Counted from the stretch's first letter, positions 35,351 through 44,880 are shown. The stretch: 64,000 nucleotides of DNA from Pseudoxanthobacter soli DSM 19599 (GCF_900148505.1 NZ_FRXO01000002.1:124001-188000), one strand, 5' to 3'. Translations and numbers: made by a program. Notes: generated by a model from the sequence alone, not told the origin.

Positions 35351-35695
35351 GTGATCTATCCTGCCTCGGATACCGCGCTGGCGCGCGTGCTGAAAGCCCT
35401 GGGCCATCCCGCCCGCCTCGCCATCGTGCGGGCGCTCCTGGAACAGGAAGGCTGCTGCTGCGGCGACATCGTGCGCCGGCTGCCTCTGGCTCAGTCGACG
35501 GTTTCGGAACATCTCAGGGTCCTCAAGGAAGCCGGTCTCGTCATCGGCAACATCGAGGGGCCGCGTGCGTGCTACGCAATCGACCGCGCGGCCTACGCCA
35601 CGGCGATTTCCGCGTTGTCGGGACTGATGCCGCCGGCGGGCGCAGCGGGTGCGTGCCAGGAGCGGACGCTCCTCGCGGCGGAAGACGGACAATAA
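35351..35695 (+). CDS. ArsR-family metal-responsive regulator
   Basis: A 114-residue winged-helix protein (ARVLKALGHPARLAIVRALL, AQSTVSEHLRVLKEAGL). Three consecutive cysteines (35-37, EGCCCGDI) lie where ArsR/SmtB proteins place the alpha-3 metal site, so arsenic, cadmium or another thiophilic metal may be sensed. The start is a GTG with GGAGG ten bases upstream; an ATG at 35300 would lack a site. It precedes the Atm1-type exporter gene by four bases and probably represses the pair. Confidence 0.85.
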   Translation: MIYPASDTALARVLKALGHPARLAIVRALLEQEGCCCGDIVRRLPLAQSTVSEHLRVLKEAGLVIGNIEGPRACYAIDRAAYATAISALSGLMPPAGAAGACQERTLLAAEDGQ

Positions 35696-35699
35696 CGAC

Positions 35700-37583
35700 A
35701 TGAACCCAGCACCGGATGGCAGGAAGCCGGGCCGCGACCGCTCGGAACTCTCGGCGCTGACCGATCTCTGGCCCTATATGTGGCCGCCGGACCGGCCGGA
35801 CCTGAAGCTGCGCGTGGTGATCGCGGTGCTTGCGCTGGTGGTCGCCAAAATCCTCACCGTGCTGGTGCCCTATACCTACAAGTGGGTGACCGACGCGCTC
35901 GTCGGCGACAGCGACCATCGCAAGATGGTGGCGCTGGCGACGGTGCCGATCCTGCTCGTGATCGCCTACGGCGTCGGCCGCATCATGGCGACCGGCTTCA
36001 ACCAGTTGCGCGACGCACTGTTCGCCCGCGTCGGCCAGCACGCGGTGCGCACCCTCGCCAACCGCACGTTCATTCACCTGCACGAGCTGTCGCTGCGCTT
36101 TCACCTGCAGCGGCGCACCGGCGGGCTGTCGCGGGTGATCGAGCGCGGCACCAACGGCATCGAGTCGATCGTGCGCTACACGATCCTCAACTCGCTGCCG
36201 ACCGCGCTGGAATTCGCGCTGACGGCGGCGGTGATCTGGTACCAGTTCGGCTTCGTCTATGTGGTCGTGATCGCCATCACCGTGTGCCTCTATGTCTGGT
36301 TCACGGTGAAGATGTCGAACTGGCGCATCGGCATCGTCCGGGTGATGAACAGCTCGGATACCGAGGCCAACGCCAAGGCCATCGACTCGCTGCTGAACTA
36401 CGAAACCGTCAAATATTTCAACAACGAGAGGATGGAGTCCGAGCGCTTCGACCGCTCGGTCGCCGTCTATGAGAAGGCTGCCATCCAGACGTGGACGTCG
36501 CTCGCCTGGCTCAACCAGGGCCAGACGGTGATCTTCACCGTCGGCACCGTGGTTTGCATGGTGCTGTCGGCCTATGCGGTGGTGCGCGGCGAGCAATCGG
36601 TCGGCGACTTCGTGCTGATCAACTCGCTCTTGATGCAGCTTTCGGTGCCGCTGAACTTCATCGGCTTCATCTACCGCGAGATCCGCCAGGGCCTTGCCGA
36701 CATCGAGGCGATGTTCGACCTGCTCGACGTCGCCCCGGAAGTGACCGATCGCGCCGACGCGCGGCCGCTGGCGGTGAGTTCCGGCGCCGTGACCTTCGAC
36801 GACGTCTCGTTCCACTACGATCCCGACCGGCCGATCCTCAAGAACCTGTCCTTCACCGTGCCCGCGGGGCACACGGTGGCGCTGGTCGGCCCGTCCGGTG
36901 CGGGAAAGTCCACGATCTCGCGGCTGATCTTCCGGTTCTACGACGTCACCGGCGGCCGGATCCTGATCGATGGGCAGGACGTGCGCGACGTCACCCAGGC
37001 GTCGCTGCGCGCGGCGATCGGTATCGTCCCGCAGGACACGGTGCTGTTCAACGACACCATCGCCTACAATATCCGCTACGGCCGCCCGTCGGCCGGCGAC
37101 GCGGAGGTGGCGGAGGCGGCGGCGAGCGCGCAGATCGCGGACTTCGTCGCAAGCCTGCCGCAGGGCTACGCCACCGAGGTCGGCGAACGCGGGCTGAAGC
37201 TCTCCGGCGGCGAGAAGCAGCGCGTCGCCATCGCCCGCACCATCCTCAAGTCGCCGCCGGTGCTGATCCTCGACGAGGCGACCTCGGCGCTCGACACGCG
37301 GACTGAACAGGACATTCAGTCGGCCATCGACCGCGTGGCGCGCGATCGCACCACGCTCGTCATCGCGCACCGGCTGTCCACCATCGTGGATGCCGACCAG
37401 ATCCTGGTGCTGGAAGCCGGACGCATCGTAGAGCGCGGTAGCCATGGCGAACTGATCGCGCTTGGCGGGCTCTATGCCGAGATGTGGGAGCGCCAGCGCG
37501 AGGCCGCGGAGGCGGAGCAAGCGGCGGCGGCCGCGGGCGAAGACTTCCCGCGCGCCTCGCCCGAGCCGGTGCTCGCCCCCTGA
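35700..37583 (+). CDS. Atm1/HMT1-type ABC exporter (half transporter)
   Basis: A 627-residue fusion of a six-helix exporter domain (about residues 35-330) and an ATPase. Walker A GPSGAGKST is at 397-405, the signature LSGGEKQR near 502, and Walker B LILDEATSALD near 520. The YKWVTDALVG and NYETVKYFNNE segments are typical of the Atm1/ABCB7/HMT1 branch, which exports glutathione-linked metal or sulphur compounds. Dimerisation is needed. Coupling to a Cys-rich ArsR regulator points to metal detoxification rather than mitochondrial-type Fe-S export; this is inference. Confidence 0.92.
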   Translation: MNPAPDGRKPGRDRSELSALTDLWPYMWPPDRPDLKLRVVIAVLALVVAKILTVLVPYTYKWVTDALVGDSDHRKMVALATVPILLVIAYGVGRIMATGFNQLRDALFARVGQHAVRTLANRTFIHLHELSLRFHLQRRTGGLSRVIERGTNGIESIVRYTILNSLPTALEFALTAAVIWYQFGFVYVVVIAITVCLYVWFTVKMSNWRIGIVRVMNSSDTEANAKAIDSLLNYETVKYFNNERMESERFDRSVAVYEKAAIQTWTSLAWLNQGQTVIFTVGTVVCMVLSAYAVVRGEQSVGDFVLINSLLMQLSVPLNFIGFIYREIRQGLADIEAMFDLLDVAPEVTDRADARPLAVSSGAVTFDDVSFHYDPDRPILKNLSFTVPAGHTVALVGPSGAGKSTISRLIFRFYDVTGGRILIDGQDVRDVTQASLRAAIGIVPQDTVLFNDTIAYNIRYGRPSAGDAEVAEAAASAQIADFVASLPQGYATEVGERGLKLSGGEKQRVAIARTILKSPPVLILDEATSALDTRTEQDIQSAIDRVARDRTTLVIAHRLSTIVDADQILVLEAGRIVERGSHGELIALGGLYAEMWERQREAAEAEQAAAAAGEDFPRASPEPVLAP

Positions 37584-37601
37584 TCATCCGCGCGATCACC
37601 C

Positions 37602-37624
37602 GGCTCCGGATCGCGTCCGGAGCC
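37602..37624. terminator. Hairpin between convergent genes
   Basis: Perfect nine-base stem GGCTCCGGA / TCCGGAGCC with a five-base loop, placed between the ends of the exporter gene and the LysM gene. No T-run follows, so termination here is a guess from position. Confidence 0.4.
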
Positions 37625-37656
37625 GAAACGCGGTGCCGACCGCACGCCCGCAGCGG

Positions 37657-38805
37657 TCACCGCGGAATCGTGAGAACCTGGCCCGGATAGATCAGATCCG
37701 GATCGCGGATCTGGGACTCGTTGGCGCGATAGATCGCGGTATAGCGCGCGCCCTTGCCGAACACGCGCTCGGCGATCCGCCACAGATTGTCGCCCCGGCG
37801 GACCTCGACGGTCATGGGCTTGGCCTCTTCCGCGGCCGGCGTTTCGGCCACGACGGCGGTCTGGCCGGATGGCGAGACCTCGTTGTCGAACGGCACCTCG
37901 GCGCGGGCAAGCACCTTGCCGGTCGATTTCTCGATCTGGTCGACGCGGACCTGATGGGTTCCGGCCGCGACATTGGCGGGAAGCGACAGGCTGAAGCCGC
38001 CTTCGGCGCCTGCCGTGGCGTCACCCACCGCGGCATCGTCGATATAGACCTTGAGCAGCGCGCCGGGAGCGGCAGCGCCGGAGATCGACAATGTGCCGTC
38101 CGTCAGCTGGATGGTGGTGATGACCACGCTCGGCGCCGCGGCGCTTGCAGGCTGCTGCACCACGCGGGTCGGCTGGTCGGGCGAAACGATGGCGACGAGC
38201 GGCTGCTCGGTCTTGTTGCGCGGCACCGAAACCGCGACGCGCTCGGCCGCCTCGACCTCGCTCTTGCCGCCGTCGGCGACGCTCGTGACCGTCAGCTCAT
38301 ATTCGCCGGGCGCCAGCGGACGGTCGAGCACGATGGCCCACTCGCCGTTCTCGTTCGCCGTGGCACGGCCGACGACGGCGCCGTTGGCATAGATCGCGAT
38401 CGCCGCATGGGGGCTCGCGCGCCCGGCGATGGTCGCATCGCCCGACGGCTCGACCCGGACGACGTCGAAGCTGGGCTTGCCATTGTCTCCCTGCGCCGCC
38501 GGCTGGGCGGGCGTCTGGGACGGCGTCGTCTGGGCGACCGTCGTCGTCTGTTCCGCCGGGGCGGGCGCGGACGACGCGGGGGCGGAGGCCGGCGCGGCCC
38601 CGCTCGATGCGGCCGGCGTGCCGGAGGCCGGTGCCGAGGCCACCGGCTGCGAGGCGGGCGCGGCCGGTGCGGCCGGGGGCGTGGACGGAGAAACGGTGGT
38701 CGTGCTTTCGGGCGCTGCCGTGAAGTGGCGATAGGCCCCGTACCCGCCGACCGCAGCCAAGAGCACCAGAAAGACGATTACGCCCTTGCGTGTCGTTTGA
38801 GTCAT
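37657..38805 (-). CDS. LysM-domain protein with Ig-like repeats, membrane-anchored
   Basis: A 382-residue protein. An N-terminal helix (residues about 8-26) anchors it. An Ala/Pro/Ser/Thr linker runs to about 110. Two bacterial Ig-like beta domains follow (SGDATIAGRASPHAAIAIY and GTLSISGAAAPGALLKVY share the same pattern). The C-terminal LysM domain (VEVRRGDNLWRIAERVFGKG to DPDLIYPGQVLTIP) binds peptidoglycan. The start is the ATG at 38805; two GTG codons precede it. This architecture is common in Hyphomicrobiales, with a presumed structural or wall-remodelling role. Confidence 0.88.
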   Translation of the reverse strand: MTQTTRKGVIVFLVLLAAVGGYGAYRHFTAAPESTTTVSPSTPPAAPAAPASQPVASAPASGTPAASSGAAPASAPASSAPAPAEQTTTVAQTTPSQTPAQPAAQGDNGKPSFDVVRVEPSGDATIAGRASPHAAIAIYANGAVVGRATANENGEWAIVLDRPLAPGEYELTVTSVADGGKSEVEAAERVAVSVPRNKTEQPLVAIVSPDQPTRVVQQPASAAAPSVVITTIQLTDGTLSISGAAAPGALLKVYIDDAAVGDATAGAEGGFSLSLPANVAAGTHQVRVDQIEKSTGKVLARAEVPFDNEVSPSGQTAVVAETPAAEEAKPMTVEVRRGDNLWRIAERVFGKGARYTAIYRANESQIRDPDLIYPGQVLTIPR

Positions 38806-39210
38806 CACCACTTATCCCCGGTCCGTTCGAAGCGCTTCGCCCGTGAACGGCCGCCCCTTATGTTCGCGCCTGCGTGAGGGTATCGTCGGTTCTAGAAGCG
38901 GGTGTGCCCAGCAGACGTTGGGTTGCGCGCGGACCGTGCGGAAATCCTCAACCATCATCGTTATATGGCATCCCCGCGCGCGGCAAGCCGGCATGCGGCG
39001 CCGCGACCATGCGCGTGTGCGGTGCAGCGCGGACTTGACCCCCTGCCCTGCCGATGCGACATCAGGACAAGGCGCCGGAGGCGGCCGGGTGGAGATTTCC
39101 CGCTCGACGGCCCTGCCGGCCGCGGACGGGCGGCCCCCTCCAGAACCGCCGGTCCAGGCTCATCCCGTTTTCAGGTCAGCTCATTCCGTTTCAGGTCACA
39201 AGCAGTCGAG
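38806..39210. other. 405-base gap between LysM and LOG genes
   Basis: No convincing gene. It holds the divergent promoters, a TTCTAGAA palindrome near 38891, a TTGACC box near 39034, and a 21-base tandem repeat immediately before the LOG gene. Confidence 0.5.
39159..39200. repeat. Two 21-base tandem repeats before the LOG gene
   Basis: Units CTCATCCCGTTTTCAGGTCAG and CTCATTCCGTTTCAGGTCACA differ at a few positions and end 10 bases before the LOG start, so they lie in its leader or promoter. Confidence 0.75.
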
Positions 39211-39849
39211 ATGCCCGCATCCACGTTGTCTTCCCCGAAGCCCTCCGCCGATGAACGGCGTGCCGTCCGGTCCGTGTGCGTCTATTGCGGCTCGAGCATG
39301 GGCGTTTCACCCGCCTACGCCGAGGCCGCCGAGGAACTCGGCCGCGCGTTCGCGAAGGCGAGTATTCGGCTGGTCTATGGCGGCGGCTCGGTCGGCCTCA
39401 TGGGAACCATCGCCCGCGCGACGATGGAGAATGGCGGCCGCGTCACTGGCATCATTCCCCGCTTCCTGAAGGATCGCGAGGTGATGCTGACCGAGGTCGA
39501 CGAACTGATCGTCACCGCCGACATGCACGAGCGCAAGCGGCTGATGTTCGAGCATTCCGACGCGTTCGTCGCGCTGCCGGGCGGTGTCGGAACGCTGGAG
39601 GAGGTCGTCGAGATGATGACCTGGTCGCAGCTCGGCCAGCACGACAAGCCGATCATCCTGGTGGATATCGCCGGGTTCTGGTCGCCGCTCGTCGACCTGA
39701 TCGACCACATGCGGAAGCAGGCGTTCATCCGCCCCCAGAACGAGATCGATTTTCATGTCGAGCCGACCGCCGCGGCGGTGTTGGAGCGGCTCGTCGCATC
39801 CGGCACCTCGCCCGAGGGCGGCGACGCGAGCGTCATCAAGCAGATGTAG
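39211..39849 (+). CDS. LOG-family nucleoside 5'-monophosphate phosphoribohydrolase
   Basis: A 212-residue protein of the TIGR00730/LOG family. The hallmark PGGVGTLEE is near residue 123, preceded by MHERKR, which contacts the phosphate, and by YGGGSVGLMG near the N-terminus. Family enzymes release the base from nucleoside monophosphates; plant-associated members activate cytokinins, others degrade AMP. Start 39211 is chosen because the conserved SVCVYCGSS begins about 20 residues later. It is followed by minisatellite repeats and a terminator. Confidence 0.9.
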   Translation: MPASTLSSPKPSADERRAVRSVCVYCGSSMGVSPAYAEAAEELGRAFAKASIRLVYGGGSVGLMGTIARATMENGGRVTGIIPRFLKDREVMLTEVDELIVTADMHERKRLMFEHSDAFVALPGGVGTLEEVVEMMTWSQLGQHDKPIILVDIAGFWSPLVDLIDHMRKQAFIRPQNEIDFHVEPTAAAVLERLVASGTSPEGGDASVIKQM

Positions 39850-39894
39850 CCCGCGCGGGTGAGCGCGGCGACAGCGGCCGGGGCACCCGCCGGC

Positions 39895-39957
39895 GTGCAC
39901 AATACCGTTCGTGCACAATACCGTTGCGGATCCAGCTCCCTTGCGGATCCAAAGCCC
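39895..39957. repeat. Two adjoining minisatellites after the LOG gene
   Basis: GTGCACAATACCGTT occurs at 39895 and 39911; immediately after, a 17-base unit TTGCGGATCCAGCTCCC (39924) repeats as TTGCGGATCCAAAGCCC (39941), with a decayed third unit at 39958. They lie between the stop codon and the terminator. Confidence 0.85.
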
Positions 39958-39969
39958 TTGCGCACATAC

Positions 39970-40009
39970 AAAGACCGGCCGGGCGCATCGCACCCGGCCG
40001 GTCTTTTTT
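39970..40009 (+). terminator. Rho-independent terminator of the LOG gene
   Basis: Long GC stem (GACCGGCCGGG / CCCGGCCGGTC) followed by TTTTTTC. It separates the LOG gene from the convergent CsbD gene. Confidence 0.92.
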
Positions 40010-40074
40010 CGTCAGATCAGCGTCTCAGCCGACCTCAGACATGGTCGGGCGAACCCCGACCTGTGCGAGCCCGC

Positions 40075-40266
40075 TCAGACCTTGTCGACGCCCTTCTTCA
40101 CCGCGTCCTTCGCCTCGCCGACGCCCTTCTGGACGTGCCCCTTGGCCTCCTGGACCTCACCCTCGGCGCGCATCTTGTCGCTGCCGGTCGCCTCGCCCAG
40201 GGCCTGCTTGGTCTTACCCACGGCCTTGTTGGCCTCGCCCTTCACCTTGTCCATCGTCGAACCCAT
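40075..40266 (-). CDS. CsbD-family stress protein
   Basis: A 63-residue, highly charged protein with the repeated pattern [28 protein letters not shown] typical of CsbD (general-stress and envelope-stress induced, function unknown). The ATG at 40266 has GGAAGG eight bases upstream; an ATG eight codons earlier is less likely. It is a single small gene next to another small stress-type gene. Confidence 0.9.
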   Translation of the reverse strand: MGSTMDKVKGEANKAVGKTKQALGEATGSDKMRAEGEVQEAKGHVQKGVGEAKDAVKKGVDKV

Positions 40267-40353
40267 TTGGATCTTCCTTCCTGGTTTCACTTGAGGGAAT
40301 GCCGCGCGGTGACGGCTCAGCGAGCCACGCGGCGGTTGTGCGGCTGGCAGCGA

Positions 40354-40593
40354 TTACTGGCTCGTGGCCACGCTGCCGGACGCGGAGCGAACGGTGCCGG
40401 TATCGCTGCTGTCGAGCATCGCGACGCGCTGCGAAGGTTTCGGCAGGGGCATCACCGTCGTGTCGAACGGAAGAACAATCTTCGCGACATGCGACGGCGG
40501 AACATGAACGTCGTTCGCCAGAACGGGCGAAGACAAAAGCGGAAGACTTGCAGCGGCGGCGGCGGCAACACCAGCAATCAGAGCACGATTCAT
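40354..40593 (-). CDS. Small exported protein of unknown function
   Basis: A 79-residue protein with a clear signal peptide (MNRALIAGVAAAAAASLPLL, cleavage after VLA). The mature part is about 50 residues, with no cysteine and the segment KIVLPFDTTVMPLPKPSQRVAML, then a Ser/Gly/Thr tail. The start is supported by GGAG seven bases before the ATG. I do not recognise a family. Confidence 0.65.
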   Translation of the reverse strand: MNRALIAGVAAAAAASLPLLSSPVLANDVHVPPSHVAKIVLPFDTTVMPLPKPSQRVAMLDSSDTGTVRSASGSVATSQ

Positions 40594-40786
40594 TCCTCGT
40601 CTCCTCATAAAGAAGGGTCTAACCGGCAGTCAGTCAGCTTATCAACAACTTTGACTTCCGCCCGGTCTTGCAAATAAAACGTACCTTCCGGGAAAGGGTT
40701 CCTTAACCGTGTTGAAAAAGGCGACGCTTGTCCGCGCGGGGGACGCTCGCGTGCCCGCGTGAACCGGGACTGTCGGCAGCAGGCAC

Positions 40787-40819
40787 AAAAAAGCCGACCG
40801 GCAGGCCCGCCGGTCGGCT
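40787..40819 (-). terminator. Rho-independent terminator of the cysS-cimA operon
   Basis: On the minus strand an 11-base perfect stem AGCCGACCGGC / GCCGGTCGGCT with a six-base loop is followed by TTTTTT, 26 bases after the cimA stop. Confidence 0.92.
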
Positions 40820-40845
40820 CTGGGTTCGCAGCGATGAGCGCGCGA

Positions 40846-42489
40846 TCAGACGGCAGCGGCGAGCCGGAAGCCGGCGGGAGCGGCGCCCTCGCCCGCGGGG
40901 ACAGCGCCCGCGCGCATCAGCTTGTAGGTCATGGAATCCACCAGCGCCCGGAACGAGGCGTCGACGATGTTGGGCGACACCCCGATCGTGTACCAGCGGG
41001 CGCCGGCGGCATCGCGGCTTTCGATCAGAACGCGCGTCGTCGCGCCGGTGCCACCGTTGAGGATACGCACCTTGTAGTCCACCAGTTCGAGATCGGCGAT
41101 CGCGGACTGATAGCGGCCGAGGTCCTTGCGCAGCGCGATGTCGAGCGCATTGACAGGACCATTGCCTTCCGCGACCGACATGCGCTCCTCGCCGTCCACG
41201 TCGAGCTTCACCACCGCCTCGGACACGGTGACGAGTTCGCCCGCCGCATTGAAGCGACGCTCGACCATCACCCGGAAACTGCGCACGTCGAAGAAGCGGG
41301 GCAGCGTGCCGAGCATGTGATGGGCGAGCAGCGCGAACGAGGCATCGGCGCCCTCGTAGGAATAGCCCTCGGCCTCGCGCGCCTTCACCTCCCGCAGGAG
41401 GGCGTCGAGCCGCGGATCGTCCTTGGCGAGGGTGATGCCAACGCGGTCGAGTTCGGCAATCAGGTTCGACTTGCCGGCCTGGTCGGAGACGAGAACGCGG
41501 CGACGGTTGCCGACCCATTCCGGCGGAATGTGCTCGTAGGTCGCCGGTTCCTTCATGATGGCCGAGGCGTGGATGCCGGCCTTCGTGGCGAACGCCGCCT
41601 CGCCGACATAGGGCGCATGGCGGTCCGGCGAGCGGTTCAGGATCTCGTCGAAGGCGCGGCTGATCTGGGTGATCTCCGCCAGCGCGGCCGAGCCGACGGA
41701 AATCTGGAGCCGCTCGCTGTAGTCGCGCTTCAGCTTCAGGGTCGGGATCAGCGAGATCAGGTTGGCATTGCCGCAGCGCTCGCCGATGCCGTTCAGCGTG
41801 CCCTGGATCTGCCGCACGCCGCCGCGCACCGCAGCCAGCGAGTTGGCAACCGCCTGCCCGGTGTCGTCATGGGCGTGGATGCCGAGCCGGCTGCCCGGCA
41901 CATGCTTCACCACCTCGCCGACGATACGCTCGACCTCTTCCGGCAGCGTGCCGCCGTTGGTGTCGCACAGCACGACCCAACGCGCGCCGGCCTCGTAGGC
42001 CGTGACGGCGCAGCTCAGCGCGTAGACCGGGTTCGCCTTGTAGCCGTCGAAGAAGTGCTCGCAGTCGATCATCGGCTCCTTGCCCGCGGCAAGGGCGGCC
42101 TCGACGGTCTCGCGGATCGAATCGAGATTTTCCGCCTCGGATACGCCGAGGGCGACGCGGACGTGATAATCCCACGACTTGGCGACGAAGCACGCCGCGC
42201 TCGCCGCCGAGGCGAGCACGTCTCTCAGGCCCGGATCGTTCGAAACCGACCGGCCGGCGCGCTTGGTCATGCCGAAGGCGGTGAAAGTGGCATTGCGGGT
42301 GCGCGGCTCCGCGAAGAAGGCGGTGTCGAGCGGGTTGGCGCCCGGGTATCCGCCCTCGATGTAATCGACGCCAAGGCGTTCCAGCAGCGCAACCACCGCG
42401 ATCTTGTCCTCGAACGAGAAGTCGATGCCGTTGGTCTGGGCGCCGTCGCGCAGCGTGGTGTCGAACAGATACAGGCGTTCCCTGGTCAT
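40846..42489 (-). CDS. cimA: Citramalate synthase (DRE-TIM metallolyase)
   Basis: A 547-residue enzyme. The DRE-TIM signature DTTLRDGAQ is at residues 10-18, and metal ligands lie in GIHAHDDTG near 203. The C-terminal LeuA-type regulatory domain covers about 410-547. The layout matches the CimA/homocitrate-like branch (TIGR00977), which condenses pyruvate and acetyl-CoA to citramalate for isoleucine; the specificity is inferred from the branch, and other acyl acceptors are possible. It is the last gene of a four-gene operon. Confidence 0.88.
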   Translation of the reverse strand: MTRERLYLFDTTLRDGAQTNGIDFSFEDKIAVVALLERLGVDYIEGGYPGANPLDTAFFAEPRTRNATFTAFGMTKRAGRSVSNDPGLRDVLASAASAACFVAKSWDYHVRVALGVSEAENLDSIRETVEAALAAGKEPMIDCEHFFDGYKANPVYALSCAVTAYEAGARWVVLCDTNGGTLPEEVERIVGEVVKHVPGSRLGIHAHDDTGQAVANSLAAVRGGVRQIQGTLNGIGERCGNANLISLIPTLKLKRDYSERLQISVGSAALAEITQISRAFDEILNRSPDRHAPYVGEAAFATKAGIHASAIMKEPATYEHIPPEWVGNRRRVLVSDQAGKSNLIAELDRVGITLAKDDPRLDALLREVKAREAEGYSYEGADASFALLAHHMLGTLPRFFDVRSFRVMVERRFNAAGELVTVSEAVVKLDVDGEERMSVAEGNGPVNALDIALRKDLGRYQSAIADLELVDYKVRILNGGTGATTRVLIESRDAAGARWYTIGVSPNIVDASFRALVDSMTYKLMRAGAVPAGEGAAPAGFRLAAAV

Positions 42490-42509
42490 CGGATGGGCCC
42501 TGGTGCTGG

Positions 42510-42956
42510 TTATTGCTGCGAACACGACAGGTCGCCGCCGGGACAGGCGACTTGTGCCTCGAGCGCCTTGATACGCTCGTTGGTCAGTTCCGTCTGGCAG
42601 TCGGTATAGATCATCGGCCAGACCGAGCCCTCGCGGTCGGGCCCGCCGCCGGTGCGCGACACGCATTCCTTGTCGCGGAAGCTGACCCAGGCGCGCTGCG
42701 CGTCGCGCAGATAGCCCTGGCCGTCCGCATCGAGTTCCGCCATCAGCTTGCGATAGGTGGCGTTGAGGGTGCGATCGGCCGCCTTGAAGGCATTGCTCGC
42801 GCAGACGTCCATTTCCATCTGGGTGGCGGCATTGTCGCAATCGATATCGTCGGCGGCCATGGCCGCCGGCCCCGGCATCGCCAGAAGCGAGGCGCCCGCG
42901 AGCATCGCGCCCGCAAGGCCGCCGATCAGCCGGCCGGACAAGGAGCGAACCGCCAT
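42510..42956 (-). CDS. LprI-like (DUF1311) periplasmic protein
   Basis: A 148-residue exported protein; the signal peptide spans about residues 1-34 (AAMAADD). DIDCDNAATQMEMDVCASNAF followed by LNATYRKLMAEL is the DUF1311/LprI pattern, with pairs of disulphide-forming cysteines. Mycobacterial LprI inhibits lysozyme, but the broader family is of unknown function. Its ATG shares one base with the stop of the GFA gene (TGATG); cimA follows after 20 bases. Confidence 0.88.
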   Translation of the reverse strand: MAVRSLSGRLIGGLAGAMLAGASLLAMPGPAAMAADDIDCDNAATQMEMDVCASNAFKAADRTLNATYRKLMAELDADGQGYLRDAQRAWVSFRDKECVSRTGGGPDREGSVWPMIYTDCQTELTNERIKALEAQVACPGGDLSCSQQ

Positions 42957-43504
42957 CACGGCAACTCCCTCACATGCGGCGCGCCGCTGGTTTCCTCCGG
43001 CGGCCAGGCGGCCGTGTCGTGATCCGGGTGCTGGAACGAGACGAGCCGTTCCATCGCGCCGTCCGGCATGTCGTCCTCGGTGATGCGGCCCGGCAGGCCG
43101 TCGAGGCTCTCGAACCACGGCATCCGGCCTTCGGTGCCGTACTGGATGACCGGAGGCGCGGCGGCGGGATCGTCGAGGCTGCCGAGAGACACCGCGATCT
43201 CGTCGCTTTCCAGATAGTCGTAGGTGAGCGGTGTGCCGCAGGCCGCGCAGAAGCCGCGCATCACCAGCGAGGAGGAGCGGAACAGGGTGGGCTCGCCGCG
43301 CGTCCACGTCAGATCCTGCCGCTTCACGGAGCCGAGCGGGGCGAAATAGCTGCCGAACGCCTTCTGGCACATGCGGCAATGACAGATCGACGGCTTGATC
43401 ATCTCGGCATGGAGAGCGTAGCGCACCGCGCCGCACTGGCAGCCGCCGGTGTGGACGACGGGGGGCGCCTCGGATTGGCTAACTGCGGATTCCTGTGCCG
43501 TCAT
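42956..43504 (-). CDS. GFA-family (CENP-V/Gfa) zinc protein
   Basis: A 182-residue protein with the complete cysteine set of the Gfa fold: [21 protein letters not shown] and FCAACGTPL, which hold two zinc ions. Founding members were described as glutathione-dependent formaldehyde-activating enzymes, but most homologues have no proven activity. It overlaps the cysS stop by four bases (ATGA), so it is co-translated with cysS. Confidence 0.92.
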   Translation of the reverse strand: MTAQESAVSQSEAPPVVHTGGCQCGAVRYALHAEMIKPSICHCRMCQKAFGSYFAPLGSVKRQDLTWTRGEPTLFRSSSLVMRGFCAACGTPLTYDYLESDEIAVSLGSLDDPAAAPPVIQYGTEGRMPWFESLDGLPGRITEDDMPDGAMERLVSFQHPDHDTAAWPPEETSGAPHVRELP

Positions 43505-44880
43505 GTCCGTTCCATCCCCGAATGAGCCCTTTCCCAGGTCGTACCGTCCCGGGAATCCTTCAAGGCGATGCCGAGACCCGCGAGTTCGTCGCGGATCCGG
43601 TCGGCCTCTGCGAAATCGCGCGCCTTGCGTGCCGCGAGGCGGGCGGCGATGCGCTCCTCAACGAACGCCTCATCGATACCGGACAGCGCTTCACGTTCGC
43701 CGGCTTCGAGCGGGAAGCCGAAGGCCGCGAGCGTGCCGGCGAGCTCGCCACCCTCCAGGCGATGAACCTCGGCCATCGCCCGCGGCATGTTGAGATCGTC
43801 GGCGAGGGCCTCGAACACGCCGTCGGCAAACGCCGCCGGCGCCTCGACGCCAGCCGCGGCGGCCCGCCACCTGGCGAGCACCCGCGCGGTCTCCTCAAGG
43901 CCCTTCACCGTCCAGTCGATCGGCTGGCGATAATGGGTCTTCAGCATGTTGAGGCGCACGACATCGCCCGGCCAGTCCTGAAGGACGTCGCGGATGGTGA
44001 CGAAGTTGCCGAGCGACTTCGACATCTTCTCGCCTTCCACCATCAGGAAGCCGTTGTGCATCCAGACATTCGCCATCGCCGCCGTGCCGTGGGCGCAGCG
44101 CGACTGGGCGATCTCGTTCTCATGATGCGGGAAAACGAGATCGATGCCGCCGCCGTGGATGTCGAAGGTCCCGCCGAGCAGCGCGCCCGACATCGCCGAG
44201 CATTCGATGTGCCAGCCGGGCCGGCCAACGCCCCAGGGGCTTTCCCACCCGGGCTCGCCGGACCGGGACGGCTTCCACAAAACGAAATCCATCGGATCGC
44301 GCTTGTAGGGGGCCACCTCGACGCGGGCGCCCGCCATCATGTCGTCGAGCGAACGGCGCGACAGGCTGCCGTAATCGGGCATCGACGGCACGTGGAACAG
44401 CACGTGCCCCTCCGCCGCGTAGGCGTGGCCACGCGCGATCAGCGCCTCGATCAGCCCGATCATGTCGGTGGCGCCATCGGTGCGGCGGATATAGTCCGTC
44501 GCCCGTGGCTCATGGGTCGGCCTGAGCACGCCGAGCGCGTCGATATCGGCGTGGAACTGGGCCAGCGTCTCGTCGGTCAGGGTGCGGATCGAGATGCCGC
44601 GCTCGGCTGCCCGCGCATTGATCTTGTCGTCGACGTCGGTGACGTTGCGGACATAGACGACGTGATCGGCGCCGTAGACCTGCCGCAGCAGGCGGAACAG
44701 GAGGTCGAACACGATGACCGGCCGGGCATTGCCGATGTGGGCGTAGTCGTAGACCGTCGGGCCGCAGACATACATCCGCACGCGCGCGCGATCGATCGGG
44801 CGGAAGACTTCCTTCACCCGGGACAGCGTGTTGTAAAGCTTCAGATCCCGGTCTTCGCCGGTTCCGACCGCAGCCGACAT
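43501..44880 (-). CDS. cysS: Cysteinyl-tRNA synthetase
   Basis: A 459-residue class I synthetase. Zinc-binding Cys39 precedes the HIGH motif (HIGN, 48-51) in [15 protein letters not shown]; further zinc ligands are in WHIECSAMS and the HHENE motif; KMSKS is near residue 285. The full anticodon-binding C-terminus ends in the RDELAGLGI segment. Start: ATG 44880, with a GTG two codons upstream at 44886 that has a better-placed GGGAG. It heads the operon cysS-GFA-LprI-like-cimA. Confidence 0.95.
   Translation of the reverse strand: MSAAVGTGEDRDLKLYNTLSRVKEVFRPIDRARVRMYVCGPTVYDYAHIGNARPVIVFDLLFRLLRQVYGADHVVYVRNVTDVDDKINARAAERGISIRTLTDETLAQFHADIDALGVLRPTHEPRATDYIRRTDGATDMIGLIEALIARGHAYAAEGHVLFHVPSMPDYGSLSRRSLDDMMAGARVEVAPYKRDPMDFVLWKPSRSGEPGWESPWGVGRPGWHIECSAMSGALLGGTFDIHGGGIDLVFPHHENEIAQSRCAHGTAAMANVWMHNGFLMVEGEKMSKSLGNFVTIRDVLQDWPGDVVRLNMLKTHYRQPIDWTVKGLEETARVLARWRAAAAGVEAPAAFADGVFEALADDLNMPRAMAEVHRLEGGELAGTLAAFGFPLEAGEREALSGIDEAFVEERIAARLAARKARDFAEADRIRDELAGLGIALKDSRDGTTWERAHSGMERT

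Noticed and set aside
35541-37520. A 659-codon minus-strand frame opposite the Atm1-type exporter.
   Set aside because: Low-complexity Asp/His/Arg composition mirrors the codon pattern of the real gene; no motif or ribosome site.
39895-39957. Short direct repeats as a possible CRISPR remnant.
   Set aside because: Units are 15 and 17 bases with almost no spacers, and no cas genes exist in the window; they are tandem minisatellites.
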